A stretch of 64,000 bases of DNA from Streptomyces typhae (GCF_009755605.1 NZ_WPNZ01000029.1:62001-126000), one strand, 5' to 3'. Shown: positions 42,749-52,363, counted from the stretch's first letter. Made by a program: numbers and translations. The notes: generated by a model from the sequence alone, not told the origin.

Positions 42749-44575
42749 CTACTTTGCCCGCATCAGCTCTTCGGGAGGTCCGGGAGGACGCTCCACCAAC
42801 TTCACGTCGTCCTCCCTGCCGACCACCACCAGGGCCTGGTTCTGCAGGCTTCTGGAGCGTTCATCCCAGTAGCCGCTGTGACCCTCGGTGTCCGTGGTCA
42901 TCTGGTTGGCGCCGAAATCCGCGTCGCTGGGAATCTGGGGTTCCTCCCAGACGCTCTCGCGCCCGCCGAGGAGAAGGCGGCCGCCCTCGGGGACGAAGTC
43001 GTTCTTGGCTTCCTCGTTCCACACATGCCCCTTGGGCACATCCATCTGGTCGGCATGCGACACCCTGACACCCGGGCTGCCCGCGAAGACGACGTCGTCG
43101 GAGTTGAGGTCCCCCGTCTGGGCCGACGCGCCGATCAGGGTCGAACCGTACGAATGGCCGATCACCGTGCGGTGCGGTGCCGTGTCGCCGGTATGAGATG
43201 TCTCAAGGCCGTCCAAGAACCGGTTGAACGCCGGCGCACCGTCGTACGCATAGTGCTTGAAGGTGGCGTCCTTGAAGACGGTGTCGGGGGCGTCGTACCC
43301 GAGCCAGGTGACGGTGGAGACGGATTCCCCGCCGGATTTGGCGTCGGCCGCGTTCCAAATCTTGACCCCGCGTCCGATGTCTCCCTCGATGTTCCCGAGC
43401 GAAGCCTTTGTGCCCGGCACATAGACCGCCTGGTGATCGGCGGTGTCCGGATTCCCGTTGGCGACAATCGCGCGGCCGTCCCCCTCGGTGCTGAAGCCCA
43501 GCAGGTACGCCTGAGGAACACCTTTCGCTCCCGACGCGTCGAAACGGCGCTGGATGGCATCCATCCCGTCAATGGACTTGTGTGCGGCCCTGCGCTCCTT
43601 CTCCCACTTCCACCAGTCCGGATTCTGCACACGCCTGTTCACCTCCCCGGTCTGCGGATTGGTGAATTCCGTGTACCGAGGGGGCTCGGGGTGCTTCCCG
43701 AGCCAGGTCTCGTACGCGACCTGCGCGGAACCCCGGGCCTGCGCCAGGACCATCCGGTTGGCCTCGTCGCGGGTGGTGGAGGGGAGGCCGTCCAGGTTGC
43801 CGACGGTGTCGGGGCGCAGGGCGGTCCAGGTGGCGCGTTCGTCGGCGTCGAGGGACCGCCACCACTCCGCGTTGGCCTTGGGGTCGCCCTTCGGGGGCGG
43901 CTGGGGGAGCGAGTCGAGGTACTCCTTGCCCGCGGACCGTACGCCCGCGGTGTCCGAGGATGCGTCGGCCCAGTCGCGGTCGCTGACCGTCAGGTCGTCG
44001 TCGGCCTTCAGGGCCAGCAGCTTCGGGGCCCACTTGGTGTCGGCCTCCGTGGCCTCCTTCAGTGCCGTGGCGATCGCGTCCGCGCAGTCCTGGGCGAGGC
44101 GGGCCTTGGGGTTGGGGTCGAACCCGGCCGCCTGGCGGCCGACGGCCGAGGCGGTGGAGTCCGTCAGGCCGGTGGCGGTGCCGCCGTCGGGGACCTTGCC
44201 GTCCTTGTCCTTCTCACCGCCCGGCGGGTAGCCGACCGAGCCGTCGGCGTGCACGGTGAGGCCCCCGGCCCGCGCGTCCGCGAGCGCCGCGTCGAGCTTC
44301 TTCTTCGCCGCCTCCATCTCGTACGAGAACGCGTCGAGGGCCGAGGCGACGAGACCGCACTCGGTCTGGACGTAGTGGAAGTTCTCGCCCAGCCCGACGA
44401 GTTGCCCGATGGCCGCCGTCGCCGCCTCGCCCTTCAGGGACGTCCGCATGGCCACGGTGATCCGGCTGGTCACGCGGTCGTGGGCCGCGCCCGCGAGGTC
44501 CGAGGTGCGGCGGTATCCGGCGGCGGCCTGCGCGTACTCGGCGGGCCTGAGGCCCTTGAGGGTCTTGAGGTCCAT
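42749..44575 (-). CDS. DUF1023 alpha/beta-hydrolase with N-terminal helical domain
   Basis: 608 residues. The first 150 are helical (MDLKTLKGLRPAEYAQAAAGYRRTSDLAG), resembling WXG/ESX-type effectors. The catalytic part is the DUF1023 alpha/beta-hydrolase with the nucleophile Ser475 in TVIGHSYGSTLIG and a following DVVFAGSPGV. No signal peptide is seen, so if exported it must use a non-Sec route. It is followed after 10 bases by the small partner gene upstream (minus strand). The acid and His of the triad are in the last third but not certain. Confidence 0.85.
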   Translation of the reverse strand: MDLKTLKGLRPAEYAQAAAGYRRTSDLAGAAHDRVTSRITVAMRTSLKGEAATAAIGQLVGLGENFHYVQTECGLVASALDAFSYEMEAAKKKLDAALADARAGGLTVHADGSVGYPPGGEKDKDGKVPDGGTATGLTDSTASAVGRQAAGFDPNPKARLAQDCADAIATALKEATEADTKWAPKLLALKADDDLTVSDRDWADASSDTAGVRSAGKEYLDSLPQPPPKGDPKANAEWWRSLDADERATWTALRPDTVGNLDGLPSTTRDEANRMVLAQARGSAQVAYETWLGKHPEPPRYTEFTNPQTGEVNRRVQNPDWWKWEKERRAAHKSIDGMDAIQRRFDASGAKGVPQAYLLGFSTEGDGRAIVANGNPDTADHQAVYVPGTKASLGNIEGDIGRGVKIWNAADAKSGGESVSTVTWLGYDAPDTVFKDATFKHYAYDGAPAFNRFLDGLETSHTGDTAPHRTVIGHSYGSTLIGASAQTGDLNSDDVVFAGSPGVRVSHADQMDVPKGHVWNEEAKNDFVPEGGRLLLGGRESVWEEPQIPSDADFGANQMTTDTEGHSGYWDERSRSLQNQALVVVGREDDVKLVERPPGPPEELMRAK

Positions 44576-44584
44576 GGGGTGCGG

Positions 44585-45079
44585 CTACCGTCCCTCGCCG
44601 TGGCCGCCGGGGCCCTGACCGCCGGGGTCCTGGCCGCCGGGTCCGGGGCCGTCGCCGCCGAGCGCCGGAGTGTCGGCGTACGCGACCTTCAGGTTGCCGA
44701 TCGCGGTCATGATGGACTCGTCGGTCCTGTACTGGTCGCTGCCCGCCTTCTCCAGGAGGCCCGCCAGTCTCCCGCACCGCTTGCCCAGCCTCTCGACGTA
44801 GCGCTCCCAGGAGTCGTACACGTCCTTCTGGGCGGCGCCGGTCCGGCAGCCGGCGTCCGCGCCGAGGCCGCCCTGGCCGTCGGAGAGCGCCCGCAGGGCC
44901 CCCGCGAGGGGCTCGCGGAAGGAACCGACGTCGTGACCGGCCCTGGACCAGGCCGCCTTGTTCGACACCAGGGTGCCGCCGTCGCCGCCGGGTTCCGGTG
45001 GCACCTGGTTCAGTTGCATCCGTGAGGACTCCCGCGCGATCGCCGCGGCCTTGAGCTGCTCCCACTCCTCCCACGCCAT
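44585..45079 (-). CDS. Small helical protein upstream of the DUF1023 hydrolase
   Basis: 164 residues starting MAWEEWEQLKAAAIARESSRM. Helical in the first 130, with AWSRAGHDVGSFREPLAGALRALSDGQGG and SWERYVERLGKRCGRLAGLL, like WXG100-type proteins but with only degenerate WxG spacing. The tail is Gly/Pro-rich (GGDGPGPGGQDPGGQGPGG). It directly precedes the DUF1023 gene by nine bases, consistent with a pair such as a chaperone and its exported hydrolase. Not a firm family match. Confidence 0.78.
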   Translation of the reverse strand: MAWEEWEQLKAAAIARESSRMQLNQVPPEPGGDGGTLVSNKAAWSRAGHDVGSFREPLAGALRALSDGQGGLGADAGCRTGAAQKDVYDSWERYVERLGKRCGRLAGLLEKAGSDQYRTDESIMTAIGNLKVAYADTPALGGDGPGPGGQDPGGQGPGGHGEGR

Positions 45080-45334
45080 GCGTGCCTCCCCCGTGCCGCG
45101 CCCGGTGCGTCCGGACGCCGTGTGTGTGCCACCGCAATGCCGCGGTGTTCGGCAGTGATCGACACGTACGCTACGGCGTCCACCGCGGGACCGGGTGCGA
45201 TTCGGTCACGGCGCCGGTCCGGGATTCGCGCACCGCCCTCCCGTCGTGCGGTAGTTGCGCGAAGCGCTGCGTATCTCCGCCCCGTGGTGCTACACCAGCC
45301 TGAGGTTTGCTACGGGGGAAAGGGCGGAGCGTTC

Positions 45335-48112
45335 ATGGCACAGCCGGACAACGGAGGGATCCCCGCGTTCGCGGGGGTCGAGCGGTTCGTCGAGGCGTTC
45401 GACAAACTGGTCACCCAGCCGCGGCGGCACCGCAGCCGGGTGCCGGTGGTGCTGTTCAGCGAGCCGGGCGAGGGACAGGTCGGGCGCGGCATCGTCGCGG
45501 GGCTGCACGGGCGGCTGCACGGCCGCGAGACGATGCTCGCCCCGCACGCCCACCTGGACTCCCCGGACGGGTCCGCGGGCGCGCCGCCCGACGACCCGGT
45601 GCTCGCCCAACTGCACTTGTTCTCGCACGTCATCCGGCAGCTGATGGAGACCATGCCCGAGGGCACGGGCCGACTCCGGCTGCCCTGCTACCAGTTGCTG
45701 CGGTCCATCGTGACCGCCCCGCCCGCCGCCGACTTCGCGATGGAGCACCATCAGGAGCTGAAGGACCGCGCCTACGAAGCCCACCGGGAGGGCTCCGCGC
45801 CCGCCCGGGTGCTGTGGTGGCTCGGCGGACGCGATCACGCCAGCGGCGGCACCCTGCTCGAACTCCTGTGGAACTTCCTCGCCGGACCGCTGTTCCAGCG
45901 CCTTCCCCGGGCGGTCTACGCCTGGCGCGCCCAGCGGCTGATGCTCGGCAGGTCACGACGCCGGCCGCGGTGGTACGCGCAGTGGGCGCGGCTCCAGCAG
46001 GGCACGCCGCCCACCGACTTCTTCCGCTCGGCACGCGACCTCGTGCACGGCGTCGACCCCGAGAAGTTCGACCGGATCCTGCTGCTCGCCCTGCTCGCCG
46101 ACCTCGACGCCGCCTGCCGTAAGCGGCTGTTCCATCCGTGGCGGCGCCGGCGCGTGTGCCGGTTCGTCCTGCTCGTGGCGGAGGCCGGGGACGAGGACTC
46201 GCGCGAACAGCGCTTCCTGCGCGAACTCCGCTCCGCCATGGAGGACCTGGGCTGCACGTCGGTGGTGGCGGTCGCCGGGGGCGTGCGGTCCCTGGCCCAC
46301 CGCATCCCCGACATCGAGGCGGCGACGCTGTCGGCGGCGGGCGCGGAACTCGCCAACGTCGCGGAGCACGGCACCGCGCCCGGCCGCCCCACCGGCATGG
46401 TCGTGACCGTGGGCCGCGACGTCGGCGAGGCCGCGGACGACCCGGCGGCCACGTACTGGCTGCGGCGCAGGCCGACGCTCGCCCCGCCCGCCCCGCGCTG
46501 GGGCCCGCGCACCGAGGCCGCGAGCACGGTCGGGGGGATGACCGTGCTGCTCCTGATCATGGTCGGGCTCATCGGCGGGACGCCGTTCGGGAACCGGGAC
46601 ACCGACGCGTGCCGGGGCTCGACGTTCCTCGGCACCGACGGGCAGTGCGTGGGCGTCGCCGAGGGCGCCGCGTCCTTCGGCAGCGGCAGCGGCGAGCGCG
46701 CCGTACGCGACGTGCTCGAACTGATCGAGCGGCAGAACGGCGAGGTGCAGAAGGAACAGGGGCTCGGCGGGAGCGCCCCCACTGGGCCCGCGAGCCGCAC
46801 CGTCGTCTACTTCGGGCCCCTCAGCGGCGGTGCGCGCGCCGAGGACCCGGTGCGCGGCGGCACCCTGGCCGAGCTGCGCGGCATCGCCCTCGCCCAGCGC
46901 TACGTCAACGCCCAGGCCCTGCGCTCCGGCGAACGGGTGCCGCTCAGGGTGCTCGCCGCCAACGCGGGCGACCGCTTCAAGGACGCCCCGGACGTCGCCC
47001 GGCGCGTGGTCGAACTGGCCGAGCGCGACCGGTCCATCGTCGGCGTCATCGGCTTCGGGCAGAGCCGCAGGCAGACGTACAAGGCCATAAGGACCCTCGG
47101 TGAGGCGGGCATCCCCATGGTCGGCACGTCGGGCACCGCGGACGGACTGCTGCGGCAGAGCGGGCACTACTACCAGATGGCGCCGACCGACTCCCGCGCC
47201 GCCACCGTCATGGCCTCCTTCGTCCGGCACGCCCGGATGACGGGGGGCGGCAGGACCGCGCGCCGCACCCTGCTGGTCGCCGACCCCGCCGACGCCTACA
47301 GCGCCAGCGTTGCCGCCTCCTTCCGCAGGGAGTACCGGCGCGACACGCGGGTCCTGCTGTACACACCCGCCGACGCCCCGGAGCCCGCACCCCTGACCGA
47401 CCCCCTGGACGGCACGAAGCTCGACGCGGTGGAGGACCTGGCGCGCGAGGTGTGCGACGCCGTGGCCGACGAGCCGCGCACCGCCGTCGTGTGGGCGGCA
47501 CGCGGCAGCCAGTTCCAGCTGTTCCTCAACGAGATCGCGCGGATCTCGCGCCGCTGCCCGAAGCTCGGCGTCCTCGGTGACGACGACGTGACCACCGCGC
47601 TCTCCGAGGTGCCGAGGCCCTGGCAGGTCTTCGGCGGTCTCACGCTGCACTACGTCTCCCACGGCCGCGCGCCGGCCCTGGCGGCCCTCGGCAACGGGGA
47701 GGCCGCGGCCTTCCTGTCCGCGTACGACACCGTGTACGGCAAGGACCGCGACGCGCGCACCTCGACGATGCGCGACGACGCCCATGTGGCGCTCGCCTGG
47801 GACGCCATGCGCTATCTGGCCCTCGGCATCGACGAGGCGTGGCGCGGCACCGGCGGCCACGACGAACGCCTCGACCGCAGCCTCCTCCAGGCCGTGCTCC
47901 ACCAGGGCCTCGGCGAGGGCGGGTTCGACGGGGCCACCGGCCGTATCGACGCGCACGGGGCCGCCGGGGGCGGCAGGTTCACCGAGGACAAGCTGGTGCT
48001 CGTGGAACGCGGTGGGGCCGCGGGGCCGCGGACCGCTCTCCTGTGCGGGGTCGTCGCGCGGGGCGACGTTCGCTCGAAGTGGGGCCCGGGGCCCCACTCC
48101 TGCGCCCCGTAA
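45335..48112 (+). CDS. Large membrane protein with periplasmic-binding-protein domain
   Basis: 925 residues from ATG. Residues 1-390 are cytoplasmic; SEPGEGQVGRGIVAG resembles a P-loop but lacks the lysine, so ATP binding is doubtful. One membrane helix (about 396-413, GMTVLLLIMVGLIGG) follows. Outside, residues about 480-905 have the type-1 periplasmic-binding fold of branched-chain amino-acid receptors: RGIALAQRYVNAQALRSGE, VGVIGFGQSRRQTYKAIRTLGEAGIPMVG and YYQMAPTDSRAATVM. The design resembles a receptor coupling an outside ligand to an inside helical or STAND-like region. Function unknown. Confidence 0.83.
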   Translation: MAQPDNGGIPAFAGVERFVEAFDKLVTQPRRHRSRVPVVLFSEPGEGQVGRGIVAGLHGRLHGRETMLAPHAHLDSPDGSAGAPPDDPVLAQLHLFSHVIRQLMETMPEGTGRLRLPCYQLLRSIVTAPPAADFAMEHHQELKDRAYEAHREGSAPARVLWWLGGRDHASGGTLLELLWNFLAGPLFQRLPRAVYAWRAQRLMLGRSRRRPRWYAQWARLQQGTPPTDFFRSARDLVHGVDPEKFDRILLLALLADLDAACRKRLFHPWRRRRVCRFVLLVAEAGDEDSREQRFLRELRSAMEDLGCTSVVAVAGGVRSLAHRIPDIEAATLSAAGAELANVAEHGTAPGRPTGMVVTVGRDVGEAADDPAATYWLRRRPTLAPPAPRWGPRTEAASTVGGMTVLLLIMVGLIGGTPFGNRDTDACRGSTFLGTDGQCVGVAEGAASFGSGSGERAVRDVLELIERQNGEVQKEQGLGGSAPTGPASRTVVYFGPLSGGARAEDPVRGGTLAELRGIALAQRYVNAQALRSGERVPLRVLAANAGDRFKDAPDVARRVVELAERDRSIVGVIGFGQSRRQTYKAIRTLGEAGIPMVGTSGTADGLLRQSGHYYQMAPTDSRAATVMASFVRHARMTGGGRTARRTLLVADPADAYSASVAASFRREYRRDTRVLLYTPADAPEPAPLTDPLDGTKLDAVEDLAREVCDAVADEPRTAVVWAARGSQFQLFLNEIARISRRCPKLGVLGDDDVTTALSEVPRPWQVFGGLTLHYVSHGRAPALAALGNGEAAAFLSAYDTVYGKDRDARTSTMRDDAHVALAWDAMRYLALGIDEAWRGTGGHDERLDRSLLQAVLHQGLGEGGFDGATGRIDAHGAAGGGRFTEDKLVLVERGGAAGPRTALLCGVVARGDVRSKWGPGPHSCAP

Positions 48113-48230
48113 GGGGCGCGGGGAACTGCGCGCTCAGCGCGCGAAAAGCCGCAGACGCGTCTGCCGAGCAACTGTGCAGACGCGTCTGCGGCTTTTCCGT
48201 GGCTGGCCGCGCAGTTCCCCGCGCCCCTTA
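48110..48230. terminator. Long nested bidirectional terminator
   Basis: Outer arms of 23 bases (48110-48132 and 48208-48230) and inner arms of 21 bases (48144-48164 and 48176-48196, ending in AAAAGCC/GGCTTTT) are all perfect. It lies between the receptor-like gene and the convergent TetR gene. GGGGCGCGGGGAACTGCGCG is a sequence often seen between Streptomyces genes. Confidence 0.92.
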
Positions 48231-48962
48231 GGGGGCTTTGGTCGAGGCCACTTCGGAGACGAGGGTTGCTGCCTCCTGGGCGGGCAGGCCTGCCCCGGTC
48301 AGGAAGGTGACGGCGGCCGCCCGGCCCGCCTCCTCCGAGCCGAGCACCCCGTCGTTCACGGCCTCCATCAGGCCGAACATGATGTTCTCCAGGACGTAGA
48401 CGAGGGCCCGCGCGGGCAGCGGGGTGGTGAACCTGCCCTCGTCGAGGGCGCGTTGCAGCATCTGGGTGCCCGTGGCGTGGATGGGGGCGAGGCGTTCGCG
48501 GATGCCCTCCATCGTGACCGCGCGCTGCGCCAGGGAGAGCAGCAGGCGGTAGCGGTCGGTGACGTCCCAGACGGCGAGCATCGCGCTGGCGATGGCGCGC
48601 GGCGGGTCGTCGACGCCCTCGTAGCCCGCCGCGTGCGCGGCCGCCACCGCCGTCACTGCCTCGTCGAGGATCGCCGTCACCAGCGCCTCCCGGTTCGGGA
48701 AGTGGCCGTACACGGTCCGGCGGACGACCCCGGCGGCGCGCGCGATCTGGTCCATGGACGCGTCCGGGTCCCGGGTCAGCTCGGCGAAGGCGACATCGAG
48801 GATGCGGCGCCGGTTGGCGTCGGCACGGGTGGAGGCGGCCGACGCCGGGGGTGTGTCCCGCGGAGCGACGGCGGAGTTCCCCGGAGCGGCGGGGTCCCCC
48901 TGAGCGGCGGCGGGCGAGGCGGCTGGCGCGGCGCTCGGCGGCGTCGGCTTCGTACGGCTCAT
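48228..48962 (-). CDS. TetR-family regulator of the MFS efflux gene
   Basis: 244 residues from ATG (MSRTKPTPPSAAPAASPAAA); about 45 residues of Ala/Pro leader precede the HTH ILDVAFAELTRDPDASMDQIARAAGVVRRTVYGHFPNREALV. The ligand domain is helical. It is divergent from the MFS gene and the intergenic DNA carries three TTGCACA-type palindromes (48990-49064), so autorepression and control of the MFS gene are likely. Confidence 0.93.
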   Translation of the reverse strand: MSRTKPTPPSAAPAASPAAAQGDPAAPGNSAVAPRDTPPASAASTRADANRRRILDVAFAELTRDPDASMDQIARAAGVVRRTVYGHFPNREALVTAILDEAVTAVAAAHAAGYEGVDDPPRAIASAMLAVWDVTDRYRLLLSLAQRAVTMEGIRERLAPIHATGTQMLQRALDEGRFTTPLPARALVYVLENIMFGLMEAVNDGVLGSEEAGRAAAVTFLTGAGLPAQEAATLVSEVASTKAP

Positions 48963-48989
48963 GGCGACATTGTGCCGCCACCCCCGTAC

Positions 48990-49064
48990 TTGCACAGCAG
49001 TGTGCAAGATTGCCGCGCGTCGGCTACATTGCACACTGACGTGTAATTGCACAGCGCTGTGCAA
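48990..49064. promoter_or_regulatory. Three TetR operators between TetR and MFS genes
   Basis: Site 1: TTGCACAGCAGTGTGCAA (48990-49007). Site 2: an imperfect ATTGCACA and TGTAAT pair (49028-49047). Site 3: TTGCACAGCGCTGTGCAA (49047-49064), a perfect 18-bp palindrome. Sites 2 and 3 abut. The two best sites are spaced by 57 bases centre to centre. They cover the region 30-105 bases upstream of the TetR start. Confidence 0.9.
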
Positions 49065-49116
49065 AATGCTGTGCGGGACCTCTGCCCGCGCCCGAAGACC
49101 TGCCGAGGGATGCCCG

Positions 49117-50877
49117 ATGTCTTTGCTGATCAAGGAGCCGGTCGAGCGGATGGACCAGCCCTACGCCCGCCGCTGGTGGGCGCTGCTCGTCCTCTGTCTG
49201 AGCCTGCTGATCGCGGTCATGACGAACACCGCGCTGACGGTGGCCGCGCCCGACATGACCCGCGACCTCGACCTCTCCAGCTCCGACCTCCAGTGGGTCA
49301 TCGACGCCTACACCGTCCCGTACGCCGCGCTGATGCTGCTGTTCGGCGCGATCGGCGACAAGTACAGCCGCCGCGGCGCACTCGTGCTCGGGCTGCTCGT
49401 CCTCAGCGCGGGCGCGGGGGCGGGCGCCCTCTCCGACAGCTCCACCGCCGTCATCGCGTCGCGCGCGGTGATGGGCGTCGGCGCCGCCATGATCATGCCC
49501 GCCACCCTCTCGCTGCTCGCCGCGACGTTCCCGCGCGCCGAGCGGGCCAAGGCGATCACCCTGTGGGCGGCGACCTCCGGCATCGCGATCGCCGCCGGAC
49601 CGCTGATCGCGGGCGCGCTCCTGAAGGACTCCGGCTGGGGCGCGACGTTCCTCATCAACATCCCCGTGGCGGTGCTCGCGATCATCGGCGCCTTCGTCCT
49701 CGTACCGCCGTCCAAGGCGGCGGGCGCGGGCCGGATCGACTACGTCGGCGGGCTGCTCTCCGTCGTCTGGATCGGCGCGCTGATCTACATGATCATCGAG
49801 GGGCCGGGCTTCGGCTGGGGCGCGAGCGCGGTGATCGCCGCCGTCATCGCCGCGGTGGGCCTCGCCCTGTTCGTCGGCTGGGAGCTGCGGCACCCGCGCC
49901 CGGTCCTGGACGTCCGCAAGTTCGCCCAGCGCGGCTTCTCCGGCGCGAACCTCGCCGTCGCCCTGTTCTTCGTCGCCGTCTTCGGCGCCTTCTACTACCT
50001 GACCCAGCACCTCCAGTTCGTCCTGGAGTACGACCCGCTGGAGACGGGCGTACGGATGCTGCCGCTGGCCGGTGCCGTGTTCGTCGGCTCCGCGCTGACC
50101 GGTGTGCTCACGCCGCGGCTCGGCGCCAAGGTCATGGTGACGGCGGGCATGGTCGGCGGTACGACGGCGCTCGCACTGCTCACCCAGGTCTCCGCCACCT
50201 CCTCGTACGGGGACTTCGTCCTGCCCCTCGCCATCCTCGGCCTGTCCCTCGGCTTCGCCGTCTCGCCCTGCACGGACGCGATCATGGGTGCCTTCCCCGA
50301 GTCCGAACTCGGTGTCGGCGGTGCCGTCAACGACACCTCCCTGGAGCTGGGCGGCTCCCTCGGCATCGCGGTCCTCGGCTCGGTCCTCGCCGGCTCCTAC
50401 TCCTCAGGCCTCGCCGACGAGACCGCGGGCAGCAAGCTCCCGGCGTCCGCCCTGGAGCAGGCGCAGGACTCCGTCGGCGCGGGCGGCGGCGTGGCCCAGG
50501 CCATCGGCGAGCAGGCCAAGCAGCTCGCCGAACGCGCGGGCGCCCCGGGCACCACGCCGCAGAAGGCCGCCGAACTCAAGGCCCAGGCGGGCGAACTCGC
50601 CCAGGGCGCCGAGCAGATGCGGCACGCCGTCGGCGCGTCGTTCTCGGATGCCGTCGCGCACACCAGCCTGGTGGGCGCGGTGATCCTCGGCGTGGGCACG
50701 GTCGTCGTCGCGCTGCTGCTGCCCCGCAAGGACAAGGCGGCGTCGGCGGCCATGGGCGGGGCGGCGACGGGCGGGGAGACCTCCGCCTCCGCCTCCGACC
50801 CTGCCGCCGGGGCCGAGGCCGAGAACCAGGCCGACGCCGACGCCTTCGGTGAGAAGGAGCCGGCGCCCCGGCGCTGA
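49117..50877 (+). CDS. MFS multidrug exporter, 14-helix DHA2 type
   Basis: 586 residues, ATG with a GAGGGA site. Fourteen membrane segments can be traced; motif A is present as GAIGDKYSRRGALVLG and motif C-like GAAMIMPATLSLLAATFP. A large external or loop region (about 460-540, GAGGGVAQAIGEQAKQLAERAGAPG) lies before the last helix. It belongs to the EmrB/QacA group, using proton motive force to export drugs. Regulated by the divergent TetR via the palindromes in front of it. Confidence 0.92.
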   Translation: MSLLIKEPVERMDQPYARRWWALLVLCLSLLIAVMTNTALTVAAPDMTRDLDLSSSDLQWVIDAYTVPYAALMLLFGAIGDKYSRRGALVLGLLVLSAGAGAGALSDSSTAVIASRAVMGVGAAMIMPATLSLLAATFPRAERAKAITLWAATSGIAIAAGPLIAGALLKDSGWGATFLINIPVAVLAIIGAFVLVPPSKAAGAGRIDYVGGLLSVVWIGALIYMIIEGPGFGWGASAVIAAVIAAVGLALFVGWELRHPRPVLDVRKFAQRGFSGANLAVALFFVAVFGAFYYLTQHLQFVLEYDPLETGVRMLPLAGAVFVGSALTGVLTPRLGAKVMVTAGMVGGTTALALLTQVSATSSYGDFVLPLAILGLSLGFAVSPCTDAIMGAFPESELGVGGAVNDTSLELGGSLGIAVLGSVLAGSYSSGLADETAGSKLPASALEQAQDSVGAGGGVAQAIGEQAKQLAERAGAPGTTPQKAAELKAQAGELAQGAEQMRHAVGASFSDAVAHTSLVGAVILGVGTVVVALLLPRKDKAASAAMGGAATGGETSASASDPAAGAEAENQADADAFGEKEPAPRR

Positions 50878-50890
50878 GGAAGCCGGCCCG

Positions 50891-52363
50891 TCAGCCGAAG
50901 GGGATCCGCACCACCGACTGGTTGCCGGTGCCGATCGTGCTGGGCGCGTTCCCGATGGCGTTCCAGACCTCGACCCGGACCGTGCCGCCGGTCATCGTGC
51001 CGTGCGACCCGGTGGCGGATGTGAGCCCGCTTGCCTGGGTGTAGCGCTCGTAGCCCGGCACCGGGTCGGTCGCGAAGTACTGGTACGTCTCCGTGCGCTC
51101 CCAGGAGCCGTCGCCCGTACGGTCGTAACTCACCCGCACCTGCTGGCCGTTGCCGACCGCCGTGCCCGCGTCGGCCAGCACGTCGAACTGCGTCGAGCCG
51201 CCGTTGTACGCGCCGTCGACGCCGGTCGCCGTGAAGGTCGCCGGGGCGTGCGGGGCGCCGTCGTGGTTGGCGCCGCCCGCGGAGGCCAGCGTGGCGGCCG
51301 ACGCGGAACCGGCCGCGGGGCCGAGGGTGCCGCCCTGGCGCAGATGCAGCGCGGAGGGGGTACCGGGGTCGCCGCCCCCGCCGCCGCGCGTCCACACCGC
51401 CACGTAGTCCACGGCCATCGACCGGCCCGGCACGGTGGCCGCGACCGGCGTGGACCGGCCCGCGACGCCGTTCGGGAACGCGCCGCCCATCGCCACGTTG
51501 AGCAGGACGAAGTAGCCCGCGTGGCCGGTCATGGCGTTCCAGGCGTCGGCGCCCACCCGGTTCTGGTCGACGCTGTGGAACAGCTGCCCGTCGACGTACC
51601 AGCGCAGCGCGTTCGGGCTCGTGGAGCGGTCCCACTCGAAGCGGTACGTGTGGAAGGCGGACTGGCACGAGGCACCCGGGCAGGCGCGGCTCGCGCCGAT
51701 GCCGCTGGTCTCGTTGCAGGGTCCGCCCGGACTCACGCCGCAGTGCAGCACGCCCCACACGGAGTTGATCCCGTTGACGTTCTCCATGACGTCGAACTCG
51801 CCGATGCCCGGCCAGTTCCAGTAGTTGCCGCGGTAGGGCGCGCCGAGCGCCCAGAAGGCGGGCCAGTAGCCGAGCGCCTGCTCGCCGGTGACGTTCGGCA
51901 TCCGGATGCGGCCCTCGATGGCGAGGGTGCCGCCGGCCGGTGCCTTGAAGTCGGCGCGCCTGGTCTCGACGCGGGCCGACGTCCAGTTCCCCGCGCCGTC
52001 GCGCAGCGGGGTGATGCGGAGGTTGCCGCTGCCGTCCAGGCTGAGGTTGTCGGGCGACGAGGTGTAGTTCTGGATCTCGCCGGTGCCCCAGTTCGCGGGC
52101 CCCCCGGGGTAGTTGTGGCCGGTGTCGACCTGCCAGTTCGCGGCCGAGGGGAGGGAGCGGGCGGGGCCGTTGAAGTCGTCGCTCCACTGGAGGGTCCAGC
52201 CGGGCGCAGGGGGGACGTCGCCCGCGGCCTCGCCGGGGCTGAGGAGCGCGGCGCACAGGCCCGCCGCGGCGAGGCCGGCGAGCGGGGGCGTGGTGCGTCT
52301 CGTACGGCTTCTCCGACCTGTGCGGCTCGTGCGGCTCATGCGGCTCGTGCGGCTCATGCCCAT
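50891..52363 (-). CDS. Secreted GH16 beta-glucanase with C-terminal beta domain
   Basis: 490 residues from ATG after a GGAGGTG site. A basic leader with SRTSR repeats and a hydrophobic stretch (about 28-48) form the export signal; the Arg pairs could make it Tat-like but no clean RR motif is seen. The catalytic GH16 jelly roll includes the nucleophile Glu189 and acid Glu194 in GEFDVMEN. The C-terminal 135 residues form a CBM-like beta sandwich. Likely cuts beta-1,3- or 1,3/1,4-glucan. A CTGAGAGCGCTCTCAG operator lies 81-96 bases upstream. Confidence 0.93.
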   Translation of the reverse strand: MGMSRTSRMSRTSRTGRRSRTRRTTPPLAGLAAAGLCAALLSPGEAAGDVPPAPGWTLQWSDDFNGPARSLPSAANWQVDTGHNYPGGPANWGTGEIQNYTSSPDNLSLDGSGNLRITPLRDGAGNWTSARVETRRADFKAPAGGTLAIEGRIRMPNVTGEQALGYWPAFWALGAPYRGNYWNWPGIGEFDVMENVNGINSVWGVLHCGVSPGGPCNETSGIGASRACPGASCQSAFHTYRFEWDRSTSPNALRWYVDGQLFHSVDQNRVGADAWNAMTGHAGYFVLLNVAMGGAFPNGVAGRSTPVAATVPGRSMAVDYVAVWTRGGGGGDPGTPSALHLRQGGTLGPAAGSASAATLASAGGANHDGAPHAPATFTATGVDGAYNGGSTQFDVLADAGTAVGNGQQVRVSYDRTGDGSWERTETYQYFATDPVPGYERYTQASGLTSATGSHGTMTGGTVRVEVWNAIGNAPSTIGTGNQSVVRIPFG

